Shown here: piece by piece, positions 6,125 through 13,094 of the stretch
Numbering within the stretch: position 1 is the first letter of the stretch
Layout of the letters: each line of letters begins with the position of its first letter
NCBI GenBank assembly: GCA_023250385.1
Contig: JAHFAU010000037.1
Coordinates: forward strand, 1-13,625
Direction of reading: 5' to 3'
Length of the DNA stretch: 13,625 bases
DNA from: Anaerolineales bacterium
Lineage (GTDB): Bacteria > Chloroflexota > Anaerolineae > Anaerolineales > E44-bin32
Notes under the pieces: generated by a model
Databases searched by the model: none
What the model saw: only the letters and a program-made list of their open reading frames with translations
What the model was told of the DNA's origin: nothing
Position numbers and translations under genes: made by a program

Positions 6125-7633
6125 ATGCCGGCGCAGCTGCGGTCAGTCGTGGGCCCTCTCGCCTGGGGCATGCTGTTTGGGCTGGCCTATTCCCAATCCC
6201 CGCTTTACACCTCCAACCAAAACCAGTACTTCCTACACGGCCTGGCCCAGGCCGGAGTGGGATTCTTGGCCGATGACTGGCTTGCCGGCACAGCCGATCC
6301 AACCCCCCTGTTCAGCGGGCTGGTGGAGGTCACCGCCCGCCTGTTTCACCCGATCGTTTTTTACCTGGATTTTCTGCTGCTCGCCGGTCTCTACTATCTC
6401 AGTCTCCGGCGGATTGCGGCTCGGCTTTTCAACTTGGAGCCAGCCTCGATTGCCAACGGTGTGTTCACCGCACTGCTGTTCGCCATGCACTCAGCCGCGC
6501 TGCGGTTCGCACTTGGGCGGGGCATCGGTGGTGCCTGGGAGTACGCCTTCGACGGCGGGGTTGCCGGCCAGCGCTTGCTCGGAGACGTGCTGCAGCCGAG
6601 CGTGTTCGGCGTCTTTCTGCTGTTGTCCGTTCAGCAGTATCTCGAGGGCCGTAGCCAGCGGGCCGTGCTGGCGGCGGCCCTGGCCGCTTCGGTGCACCCC
6701 ACTTACTTGCTGTGCGCAGCGGTGCTAACGGCTGCCTTTGTCGTCGATACGGTCCGCTCCACGCGCAGCCTGAGTGCCACCCTGCAGATCGGTGGACTCG
6801 CCCTCTTGCTCGTCTTGCCGATTCTGATCTACGTCGGGCGAACCTTCCTGCCAGCATCCCCGGAGGCACAGCGGATTCTGGTCAACTTCCGGCTCCCCGC
6901 CCATGCCATTGTGGCCGACTGGTTCGATGGCGCGGCGATCGCAAAGCTGGCCTGGATTGGCTTGGCCCTCTATCTGGCGCGTAAGACAAAGCTCGCCGGC
7001 GTAATGGCGGTGTCGCTCGGGATCGGGGTGGGCCTAACCCTGCTGCAACTCGCACTAAGCAGCGACACGCTCGCGCTGGCGTTCCCCTGGAGGGTATCGA
7101 CGATTCTGGTCCCGCTGTCGACCTCGGTGCTGGCCGGCGCGGCTGCCCGCCGGATCGTTTCCCTCCTCCGAGGCCGTGCTTTGCGGGTGCTGGCCGGGCT
7201 CGTCATCGGTCTGTCGGTGGTGAGCGGCGCCGCCGCGACCGCGCTCCAGATACTCCAGCGGGCAGCCGCGCCGGAGCGTGCTGTCCTGGAGTTCGTGAAC
7301 ACCGCAAAGACACCCGGCCAGGTTTACTTGATCCCGCCCAGGCTGCAGGATTTTCGCCTGGACACCGAAGCTCCAATCGTTGCGGATTTCAAGTCCATTC
7401 CGTATCGCGGTGACGAGCTGCTGGATTGGTATGAACGCAATCGATTGTTGGGCTTTTTTTATCGAGATCGGATTTCCGAAATCGATTGCGGCCTATTGGA
7501 CGAATTCGTGCAGCGCTACGGCGTGACCCATGTCGTGCTGGAACCCGATCAGCGCGGGCTGGCCTGCGCCGGCCTGCAGCAGGTCTACGATGACGGGCAG
7601 TACTCGGTCTTCCGGCTGGACCGGCAAAGCTGA
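6125..7633 (+). CDS. Multi-pass membrane protein of unknown function
   Basis: About 502 residues with roughly ten hydrophobic helices over the first 400 residues, then a soluble C-terminal region of about 115 residues. Conserved-looking motifs are TSNQNQYFLHGLA and DDWLAGTADPTP near the start, and FKSIPYRGDELLDWYER near residue 420, followed by a final YGVTHVVLE segment. The shape (membrane part with large first loop, small C-terminal domain) is like GT-C glycosyltransferase-type or DUF6798-type proteins; that comparison is from memory and no catalytic residue is identified. A GTG at 6011 would add 38 residues. I prefer the ATG at 6125 because the first membrane helix follows it directly and the extension looks non-coding. 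The stop is 8 nt before mutM, so the two are probably cotranscribed. Confidence 0.8.
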   Translation: MPAQLRSVVGPLAWGMLFGLAYSQSPLYTSNQNQYFLHGLAQAGVGFLADDWLAGTADPTPLFSGLVEVTARLFHPIVFYLDFLLLAGLYYLSLRRIAARLFNLEPASIANGVFTALLFAMHSAALRFALGRGIGGAWEYAFDGGVAGQRLLGDVLQPSVFGVFLLLSVQQYLEGRSQRAVLAAALAASVHPTYLLCAAVLTAAFVVDTVRSTRSLSATLQIGGLALLLVLPILIYVGRTFLPASPEAQRILVNFRLPAHAIVADWFDGAAIAKLAWIGLALYLARKTKLAGVMAVSLGIGVGLTLLQLALSSDTLALAFPWRVSTILVPLSTSVLAGAAARRIVSLLRGRALRVLAGLVIGLSVVSGAAATALQILQRAAAPERAVLEFVNTAKTPGQVYLIPPRLQDFRLDTEAPIVADFKSIPYRGDELLDWYERNRLLGFFYRDRISEIDCGLLDEFVQRYGVTHVVLEPDQRGLACAGLQQVYDDGQYSVFRLDRQS

Positions 7634-7641
7634 GAGTTGGG

Positions 7642-8511
7642 ATGCCCGAGCTTCCCGAGTTGGAAATCGTACGAGATGTCTTGCGACGTCGGCTGGTTGG
7701 GCGACGGATCGTGGAAGTCTCCCTGTCTCCCAAGGGCGGACCCATCGTGGCCCGCGATCTGACCGGCCATGGATTTCGGGAAGGGCTCACTAATCGCTCA
7801 ATCGAGTCAGTTCAACGGCGGGGCAAATTCCTGCTGTTTGGCCTGAGCTCGGAAGCCGGCGGGCAGAGTGCGGCCAGCCGCGGCGGGCGGCCCCTGACTC
7901 TGGCGGTGAATCCCAAACTCACCGGCCGCTTGCAGCTCACTCCTCCGGAAGGCAAAAAGGCAGGCCCGGTGCATGTCACGCTGCGTTTCGAGGCCCCGCC
8001 CGAAGAACTGCGCTATGTCGATCAGAAGCGCATGGGCCAGCTCTACCTGACCGCGGCGCTGGCCGCGATTCCAACTTTTGACGCGATGGGTCCCGATGCG
8101 CTGGAGGTCTCGCCCGAGACCTTCGGCAGTCGCCTGCGGCGCTTCCGGGGAGAGATCAAGGGTGTGCTGTCAAGAGAACAGTTCCTGGCCGGAATCGGCA
8201 ACGCCTATGCCGACGAGATCCTGTGGCAGGCCCGGCTGCATCCCTACCGCAAGGTAAGCTCAATGAGCGCGCAAGAGATCGATCGTTTATACACCGCCAT
8301 GAATGTGACGCTGCGCGAATCGATCAAAAAGGTCGAGGCCGCAATGGGGGAGGACATCCATCTCAAGCCGCGGGATTTCTTCGCGGTTCACATGCGAGGC
8401 GGGCAGGCTTGCCCGCGCTGCGGCGGGAGGGTGTCCGCAATCACGGCCCAGGGCCGGATTACAAACTTTTGCCGCAGTTGCCAGCCGGGCGGTCTGATCC
8501 GTGGCCTCTGA
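7642..8511 (+). CDS. mutM: Formamidopyrimidine-DNA glycosylase (Fpg/MutM family), diverged
   Basis: A 289-residue base-excision repair enzyme that removes oxidised purines such as 8-oxoguanine and cuts the abasic site. It begins MPELPELE, giving the N-terminal Pro nucleophile and following Glu after Met removal, and has the catalytic Lys in RRGKFLLF (K62). The helix-two-turn-helix is FLAGIGNAYADEIL, and the zinc finger is C257, C260, C277, C280 with GRITNFCRSCQ holding the phosphate-binding Arg. The lesion-side loops are unusual: NPKLTGRL replaces the common HLGMSGSL, and DQKRMG replaces DPRRFG, so the Met/Arg/Phe void-filling triad reads Leu93, Lys129, Met131. An insertion of about ten residues (around 71-84) precedes the first loop. 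The family is certain; substrate preference may differ. It follows the membrane protein gene by 8 nt. Confidence 0.95.
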   Translation: MPELPELEIVRDVLRRRLVGRRIVEVSLSPKGGPIVARDLTGHGFREGLTNRSIESVQRRGKFLLFGLSSEAGGQSAASRGGRPLTLAVNPKLTGRLQLTPPEGKKAGPVHVTLRFEAPPEELRYVDQKRMGQLYLTAALAAIPTFDAMGPDALEVSPETFGSRLRRFRGEIKGVLSREQFLAGIGNAYADEILWQARLHPYRKVSSMSAQEIDRLYTAMNVTLRESIKKVEAAMGEDIHLKPRDFFAVHMRGGQACPRCGGRVSAITAQGRITNFCRSCQPGGLIRGL

Positions 8512-8548
8512 GGCTTTCGCCATCCGGTCCACCCCGGCATCAACTTCG

Positions 8549-8601
8549 CTTGAGCATCACTTGAGTGCTTGACCTCGGCGCGCTGTTGGCGGGCGCTTGA
8601 C
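8549..8601. repeat. CTTGA direct repeats upstream of the DtxR-type gene
   Basis: CTTGAG at 8549 and 8560, CTTGAC at 8568 and 8596. The last overlaps the -35 hexamer. Spacings are 11, 8 and 28 bp. The first two are one helical turn apart, but the unit is short and the pattern may be chance. Confidence 0.2.
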
Positions 8602-8625
8602 TTCTGCCGCTGCGCACGGTATACC
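8597..8625 (+). promoter_or_regulatory. Sigma-70 type promoter of the DtxR-family gene
   Basis: TTGACT (8597-8602), a 17-bp spacer, and TATACC (8620-8625). This is the best sigma-70 promoter in the window. The expected start is near 8632, giving a leader of about 33 nt with a G-rich ribosome site (TTGGGGG) before the ATG at 8665. The -10 and start point overlap the operator repeats. Confidence 0.65.
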
Positions 8626-8649
8626 TAGTTAGGTTTTAGGTTCACCTAA
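8623..8649. promoter_or_regulatory. Candidate DtxR/MntR-type operator, likely autoregulatory
   Basis: Two inverted repeats lie side by side: ACCTA-GT-TAGGT (8623-8634) and TTAGGT-TC-ACCTAA (8636-8649), both perfect. Arms TTAGG and CCTAA are the half-sites of the DtxR/IdeR box. They cover the -10 and the start point, so a bound metallated regulator would block transcription of the gene that follows. Confidence 0.6.
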
Positions 8650-8664
8650 TTTTCTTGGGGGCAA

Positions 8665-9327
8665 ATGCACACCCAAGCGGTTGAAAACTACCTCAAGACC
8701 ATCTACGAGCTGCAGGCCACTGCCGAGAAGGTTTCCACCACCGGTCTGGCCGAGCGGCTGGGCGTCGCGCCGGCCTCGGTGACCGGAATGGTCAAGAAGC
8801 TGGCCGCCATGAAACTGCTCAAGCATGAGCCTTACCGCGGCGTTCAGTTAACCAAGGCCGGCGAAAGGATCGCGCTGGAGGTGATCCGCCACCACCGCCT
8901 GGTCGAAAGCTACCTGGCAGAGTCCCTGGGAGTACCCTGGGATAAGGTCCATGAAGAAGCCGAGAAGTGGGAACACGTGCTCTCGGAAGAAATGGAAGAC
9001 CGGATCTCGGCCTTGCTCGGCAACCCGACGACCGATCCTCACGGCGCCCCGATCCCCGCCCGGGATGGTTCGCTCCCAGAGACGGCTCTCCGTCGGCTTT
9101 CCGATCTTGAACCGGGGGAGCGGGCGGTGGTTGCCGAGGTCAGCGACCACGATCCCGAACTGCTGCGCTACCTGGGTGAGCTGGGTTTGTTCCCCCAGAC
9201 CAAGCTGCGGCTGATCTCCGCGGCGCCTTTCCAGGGTCCGATCACCATCGAGATCGGCGGCCGGGAGCATGCCGTCGGGCGGGAGGTCGCCGGCCAAGTC
9301 TTGGTTGATTCCGGCGCCAAAGCCTAA
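8665..9327 (+). CDS. DtxR-family metal-dependent transcriptional repressor
   Basis: A 220-residue protein of the full-length DtxR/IdeR layout: winged helix (about 5-65, recognition helix APASVTGMVKKLAAM), dimerisation and metal domain (about 66-140), and a C-terminal SH3/FeoA-like domain (about 143-217; LSDLEPGERAVVAEV, LGELGLFPQTKLRL). Ancillary-site ligands are conserved (H77, E81, H96; HEEAEKWEHV). At the primary site it has E100, E103, H104, so Glu replaces the DtxR Cys102 as in MntR, yet the N-terminal ligand position is Asn8 and Lys11 replaces the MntR Glu11. The metal may be Fe or Mn. It has its own promoter and operator and probably represses itself and perhaps feoAB, ZIP or VIT. The FeoA-like tail parallels the separate feoA in the window. 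Confidence 0.95.
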   Translation: MHTQAVENYLKTIYELQATAEKVSTTGLAERLGVAPASVTGMVKKLAAMKLLKHEPYRGVQLTKAGERIALEVIRHHRLVESYLAESLGVPWDKVHEEAEKWEHVLSEEMEDRISALLGNPTTDPHGAPIPARDGSLPETALRRLSDLEPGERAVVAEVSDHDPELLRYLGELGLFPQTKLRLISAAPFQGPITIEIGGREHAVGREVAGQVLVDSGAKA

Positions 9328-9448
9328 GCTCACTCCAGGCCTCTCTTCGTCCGTCTCCTACCTTCGTTTCACCTGCACCTTCGATCTTTCTCCGCCAAAC
9401 CGCCGCCATGGAACCGTCCGCGTCCGATCGGTGTATTGTTTCGCGTAA
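9328..9448. other. Intergenic region between the DtxR-type and sigma factor genes
   Basis: About 120 bases, C+T-rich in its first half on the plus strand. I see no hairpin followed by a T-run, so no intrinsic terminator for the DtxR-type gene. The last 40 bases carry the ECF-type promoter described separately. Confidence 0.6.
9410..9436 (+). promoter_or_regulatory. ECF-type promoter of the sigma factor gene
   Basis: GGAAC (9410-9414), a 16-nt gap, and GTGTAT (9431-9436). GGAAC is the usual -35 of ECF sigma factors; the -10 is more variable between groups. The predicted start falls only a few nt before the GTG start codon at 9449, so the message would be almost leaderless. An autoregulatory promoter is the inference. 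Confidence 0.45.
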
Positions 9449-10021
9449 GTGAGTAAATCAAATGAAGTGGATCTGATCTCCCGGGCGCGCGCCGGTGAGG
9501 CCGCGGCCTGGGAAGCGCTCGTGCATGACCATCAGGAGCGTGTGTTTCGACTTGCCTACTTGATGCTGGCCGATCCCGAGGAAGCACAGGACGTGACCCA
9601 GGAGACCTTCATCCGCACCTACCAACACCTGAGCAGTTTTGACCGCAGTCGCCCGCTGCAGCCCTGGCTGCTGCGGATCGCCGCAAACCTGGCGCGCAAT
9701 CGGCGCCGCTCGATCGGTCGCTACTGGTTTGCACTACAGCGACAAGCGCGGCCCGACCTGGAAATCCAGCGGGCTACTGAAGGGGCCGCATTGAATCGGG
9801 AAGGCTTGGAGGCCTTGTGGCGGGCCGTTCGAAGATTGGCCGAGCCCGACCAACGAGTCATCTACCTACGCTTTTTCCTTGAGCTCTCCGAAGCCGAGAC
9901 GGCCGCCGCCCTCGAGGTGCCGACCGGGACTGTCAAATCTCGGCTGCACCGGGCGTTGACCCGGCTCCGCACCATTATCGAACGGGATTTCCCGGAGTTG
10001 CGGGAAGGCCTTTACCCATGA
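9449..10021 (+). CDS. ECF (group 4) RNA polymerase sigma factor
   Basis: A 190-residue sigma factor with only regions 2 and 4. Region 2 covers about 5-85: ALVHDHQERVFRLAYLML, then DPEEAQDVTQETFIRTYQHL, then PWLLRIAANLARNRRR. Region 4 covers about 125-180: LPE-like LAEPDQRVIYLRFFLELSE, then VPTGTVKSRLHRALTRLR. The linker is ordinary and there is no C-terminal extension. GTG at 9449 is the start that fits the domain edge; there is no clear Shine-Dalgarno. The stop overlaps the next start as ATGA (10018-10021), so the partner protein is translationally coupled. The stimulus cannot be read from sequence. Confidence 0.96.
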   Translation: MSKSNEVDLISRARAGEAAAWEALVHDHQERVFRLAYLMLADPEEAQDVTQETFIRTYQHLSSFDRSRPLQPWLLRIAANLARNRRRSIGRYWFALQRQARPDLEIQRATEGAALNREGLEALWRAVRRLAEPDQRVIYLRFFLELSEAETAAALEVPTGTVKSRLHRALTRLRTIIERDFPELREGLYP

Positions 10022-10797
10022 CCGACGACCTTTCGTTGGAAAGATTCGAGCAACGGATCCAGGCGCTCGCCGCCGGATTCAACTATCCGCCAACGCCGGA
10101 TATCGTCGCCAGCCTGCGGCAGGCCCAGCGGCGCCCGGCCGGGCGGCCACGGCTGGCCTGGGCGATCGCGGCCTTCGTCGTAATTCTGGCGGGACTTTTG
10201 GCCGTTCCAGCCGTGCGGGCCGCGGTGGTTGAGATCGTGAGGCTCGGTGCGGTCCGGATCTTTCTTGGCGGTCCCACCCCGACTCCGCTTCCGCCGACCG
10301 GCCATTTGAGCCTGAGCGAGCTTCCCGGCGAAACTACGTTGGCGGCGGTGGAGGGTTCAGTCACCACCCCGATTCGGCTCCCGAGCTACCCGCCGGACCT
10401 GGGCCCGCCTGACCGGGTCTTTTTGCTGCGGCAATTTGGGGGGACGGTCATCCTGGTCTGGGAAAACCCGAACTACCCCGATCTGGCCCGCCTGGCCCTT
10501 TTCGCAATCCCGCCCGGGCCGTTAGTAAACAAGTTGTTCCCGGAGCGGGTCGAGTCGACGAGCGTTGCTGGTCGGCCGGCTATTTGGACAACCGGTGACC
10601 ACTTCGTTGAGTTGATCATGGAGGGCCGCAGCACACTGACCCTGGTACGAGGGCACGTGCTGATCTGGACCCTAGAGGGGGGTACGTACCGGCTGGAGAC
10701 GACTCTGTCCTTGGAAGAAGCGATCCGGATCGCCGAGTCGCTCGATGAACCCAACCCGCCCGAGTTTGCTCCAGTCACTGCCGAGCCCGTGCCTTGA
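10018..10797 (+). CDS. One-pass membrane protein, probable anti-sigma partner
   Basis: A 259-residue protein with a short cytosolic N-terminus (1-45, containing YPPTPDIVASLRQ), one membrane helix (about 46-66), a Pro/Thr linker (GGPTPTPLPPTG, about 83-94), and an extracytoplasmic domain of about 160 residues that resembles DUF4367-type domains. It starts on the ATGA overlap with the ECF sigma gene, the normal place for an anti-sigma factor. It contains no cysteine, so it lacks the zinc-binding HxxxCxxC anti-sigma domain. The 45-residue N-terminus would have to do the sigma binding. Function as anti-sigma is inferred from position and topology. It converges with the VIT gene with 4 bases between stops. 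Confidence 0.8.
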   Translation: MTDDLSLERFEQRIQALAAGFNYPPTPDIVASLRQAQRRPAGRPRLAWAIAAFVVILAGLLAVPAVRAAVVEIVRLGAVRIFLGGPTPTPLPPTGHLSLSELPGETTLAAVEGSVTTPIRLPSYPPDLGPPDRVFLLRQFGGTVILVWENPNYPDLARLALFAIPPGPLVNKLFPERVESTSVAGRPAIWTTGDHFVELIMEGRSTLTLVRGHVLIWTLEGGTYRLETTLSLEEAIRIAESLDEPNPPEFAPVTAEPVP

Positions 10798-10801
10798 CCC
10801 C

Positions 10802-11497
10802 TCAGACAACTTTGCCGAACATGGCACCGATGGCCGCGGTTAGTGCCATGGCGAGGGCTCCCCAGAAGGTCACCCGAGCCGCGCCGACCAGTGAATTTGC
10901 GCCGCCGACCCGGGCGGCTATCCCCCCTAGCAGTGTTAAGAACGCCAACGAACCTCCGGCGACCAGGGGGATCGTGCTCGACAGCGGGCTCAACCCAACG
11001 ATGGCCAGCGGCATGGCCGCACCAACCGCGAACGTGGCGGCTGAGGCCAGTGCGGCTTGAATCGGCCGTGCGCGATGCATCTTCGACAGACCGAGTTCGT
11101 CGCGGGCATGGGCTCCCAGCGCGTCGTGCGCCATCAACTGGTCTGCCACCTGATCCGCGAGCGAAGAATCGAGCCCCCTCCCGACGTAGATCGCCGCAAG
11201 TTCTTTGCGCTCGAAGGGTTCATCCGATTTGAGTTCGTTGCGCTCACGTTCAAGGTCAGCTTTCTCGGTGTCCCCTTGAGAGCTGACTGACACGTATTCG
11301 CCGGCAGCCATCGACATCGCCCCGGCAACCAGCCCTGCGATTCCAGCGACCAGCACGCTGCTGCGTGCCGCTCCTGCCGCAGCCACACCTACCACCAGAC
11401 TGGCGGTCGAGACGATGCCATCGTTCGCGCCCAATACCGCGGCTCGCAACCAACCGATTCGCTCGGCATAGTGTCGTTCGGGTTGTCGTCTACGCAT
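10802..11497 (-). CDS. VIT/CCC1-family iron or manganese transporter
   Basis: A 231-residue protein of the vacuolar iron transporter family, which moves Fe(II) or Mn(II) out of the cytosol with proton exchange. It starts MRRRQPERHYAERIGWLRAA and continues VLGANDGIVSTASLVVGVA (TM1, D26), MSMAAGEYVSVSSQ (TM2), a Glu-rich cytosolic metal-binding helix region (EKADLERERNELKSDEPFERKELA), and three further membrane helices. Length equals the usual bacterial VIT (about 230). The frame is open back to 11776, but the extra 93 residues are low-complexity leader translation and run into the divergent gene, so I take the ATG at 11497 that begins the family homology. No good Shine-Dalgarno is seen. In this window it is the likely export or detoxification counterpart of ZIP and FeoB. 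Confidence 0.94.
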   Translation of the reverse strand: MRRRQPERHYAERIGWLRAAVLGANDGIVSTASLVVGVAAAGAARSSVLVAGIAGLVAGAMSMAAGEYVSVSSQGDTEKADLERERNELKSDEPFERKELAAIYVGRGLDSSLADQVADQLMAHDALGAHARDELGLSKMHRARPIQAALASAATFAVGAAMPLAIVGLSPLSSTIPLVAGGSLAFLTLLGGIAARVGGANSLVGAARVTFWGALAMALTAAIGAMFGKVV

Positions 11498-11528
11498 GCT
11501 CGGTTTCTTTCGCCAGCGTCGATGGTTG

Positions 11529-11541
11529 CGGCCGGAGGCCG
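11529..11541. repeat. Small GC hairpin in the VIT upstream region
   Basis: CGGCC-GGA-GGCCG, a 5-bp stem with a 3-nt loop, about 32-44 nt before the VIT ATG. No T-run follows. It may be a leader hairpin; the function is unknown. Confidence 0.3.
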
Positions 11542-11569
11542 AAATGACGGATGTTATTGCTCCCCAGTA

Positions 11570-11591
11570 GGGTAATGCATGAATTCTACCC
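11570..11591. promoter_or_regulatory. Inverted repeat and -10-like element in the VIT/peptidase divergent region
   Basis: GGGTA and TACCC arms are separated by 12 bases that contain the small palindromes ATGCAT and GAATTC. On the minus strand TAGAAT (11583-11588) inside the repeat is a candidate -10 for VIT, with a leader of about 80 nt. No -35 is seen, so the call is weak. Confidence 0.25.
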
Positions 11592-11633
11592 GGGCAGGTC
11601 CCTGACGATGTCGAAGTCCCAGCCAACCACGGG

Positions 11634-11642
11634 TGATAGAAT
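11634..11642 (+). promoter_or_regulatory. Extended -10 promoter for the peptidase gene
   Basis: TGATAGAAT fits TGnTATAAT with one mismatch and ends 23 nt before the ATG at 11666. It would place transcription start near 11649, downstream of the alternative GTG at 11633, which supports the ATG start. It shares GGTGATAGA with the promoter at 1743-1752. Confidence 0.5.
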
Positions 11643-11665
11643 CCGCCGGATCGCCTGCCCCAGCT

Positions 11666-13084
11666 ATGGCTTCCTCCGGCCGAATTCTCGCGCTCGTCGC
11701 GTTCGCCCTGCCGACCCTGGCCTGCAACTTCGCCACGGATCTGGCTAACCAGCTGATCGACCAGTTTTCGCAACAAGCGCCAACCAATGAGTCATTACCG
11801 GGAGAGAGCACACCCACTCCGGTCGACCCCCGCCGGTTGCCCACCGAGGTTGGCCCGGCCGCAACCAGCGGGCCCGATCCAGGAGCCTCGATTCCGCTCG
11901 AGATCCGCACGCAAATGGACCAGATTCAGGAGGAGGTCGTGACGCTGAGAGGGCTGCAGTCCAGCGGGCCGGTGGACCGCGCGCTGCTCTCCTCGGAAGC
12001 CCTGCGCCAGTACGTGACCGACGACTTTCTGGCCGACTACACCGAGCCGGAGGCCAGAGACGATGCGCGGACTCTGTCGCTGCTCGGATTGCTGGCGCCT
12101 GACTACGATCTATTCAACCTGTATCTGGATCTCTACAGCGAACAGATCGCTGGCTTCTACGATGACGAGCTCAAACAGATGTTCGTTGTCCAGGGAGCCG
12201 CGTTCCGCGGACCGGAGCGCATTACCTACGCCCACGAGTACACCCACGCTCTGCAGGATCAGAATTACGATCTGCGCAACGGCCTGGGTTTCAACGACGA
12301 GGCTTGCGAGCTAGACAGCGAGCGCTGCGCGGCGATTCAAGCCCTGGTTGAGGGCGACGCCACTCTACTGGAGGAGCGCTGGCTGCTGACCTACGCCACC
12401 GATCAGGACTACCAGGATCTGCTCGATTTCTACAATGCGCTCGAGAGCCCGGTCTTCGACTCCGCGCCCCAGTTCCTGCAAGACGATTTTCTATTCCCCT
12501 ACGAGAGCGGGCGCTCCTTTGTAGAGCATTTCTTCCTCGATGGAGGCTGGGCCTCGGTTGACGCGGTCTACGCCGACCCTCCTAGCTCCACCGAACAGAT
12601 CCTGCACCCCGAGCGGTATCCGGGCGACCGTCCAATCAAGCTCGAGCCGGCCGAGCTGCTGGCGGCCCTGGGAAGCGGCTGGCGAGAAATCGATCGGGAC
12701 GTGTTGGGTGAGTGGTACACCCAGCTGACCTTGCGTGAGCAGCTCACCGAGGAGCAGTCCGCCCCGGCCGCCGACGGTTGGGGCGGAGATTACCTACTCG
12801 CCTTTTATCACGATGAGCAGAATCTGGGTGCGCTGGTATTGGTAACAGCTTGGGACAGCGTGCGGGACGCCCACGAGTTCTACAACGCTTTCCTGGGGTA
12901 CGGGGATGCGCGGTTCGGGGGGCGGACTTCATCGGCTACCACGCTCGCGGCCTGGGATTCGACGCTCGGCCACGCTTCACTTGAGCTCTTGGGCGACCAA
13001 ACTCTCTGGATCCTGGCACCGGACGCTCAGATCGCACAGACGCTACGCCAGGGTGTAACGTTCCCTGCACTGCGTTCCAACTAA
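11666..13084 (+). CDS. Lipoprotein-like zinc metallopeptidase of unknown function
   Basis: 472 residues from the ATG at 11666. The N-terminus MASSGRILALVAFALPTLAC is a signal peptide ending in a lipobox-like TLAC, so the protein is probably a lipoprotein (the -3 residue is Thr, not the usual Leu). A Pro/Thr/Ser-rich linker (GESTPTPVDP) follows. The catalytic core has AHEYTHALQDQ (H190, E191, H194) and EGDA (E229), the HExxH plus downstream Glu layout of gluzincins. Around it are YDDELKQMFVV before and LEERWLLTYA after; two cysteines (CELDSERC) may pair. I do not recognise a named peptidase family, and the substrate is unknown. A GTG at 11633 gives 11 extra residues, but that codon lies within the -10 element and weakens the signal peptide. 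The stop is 10 bases from the stop of the convergent dioxygenase gene. Confidence 0.87.
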   Translation: MASSGRILALVAFALPTLACNFATDLANQLIDQFSQQAPTNESLPGESTPTPVDPRRLPTEVGPAATSGPDPGASIPLEIRTQMDQIQEEVVTLRGLQSSGPVDRALLSSEALRQYVTDDFLADYTEPEARDDARTLSLLGLLAPDYDLFNLYLDLYSEQIAGFYDDELKQMFVVQGAAFRGPERITYAHEYTHALQDQNYDLRNGLGFNDEACELDSERCAAIQALVEGDATLLEERWLLTYATDQDYQDLLDFYNALESPVFDSAPQFLQDDFLFPYESGRSFVEHFFLDGGWASVDAVYADPPSSTEQILHPERYPGDRPIKLEPAELLAALGSGWREIDRDVLGEWYTQLTLREQLTEEQSAPAADGWGGDYLLAFYHDEQNLGALVLVTAWDSVRDAHEFYNAFLGYGDARFGGRTSSATTLAAWDSTLGHASLELLGDQTLWILAPDAQIAQTLRQGVTFPALRSN

Positions 13085-13094
13085 GCTCGCTCCG

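Noticed and set aside
8502..8516. Hairpin at the mutM stop as a terminator
   Set aside because: Only a 4-bp GCCT/AGGC stem followed by TTTC; too weak for an intrinsic terminator.
11498..11570. Possible yybP-ykoY manganese riboswitch before VIT
   Set aside because: GGGGAG and a GGCGAAAG segment recall parts of the motif, but the enclosing P1 stem and the conserved GGCAAGACC-type 3' element are absent.
11498..11776. 93-residue N-terminal extension of the VIT protein
   Set aside because: It overlaps the divergent peptidase gene and its promoter, has no VIT homology, and the family begins at the ATG at 11497.
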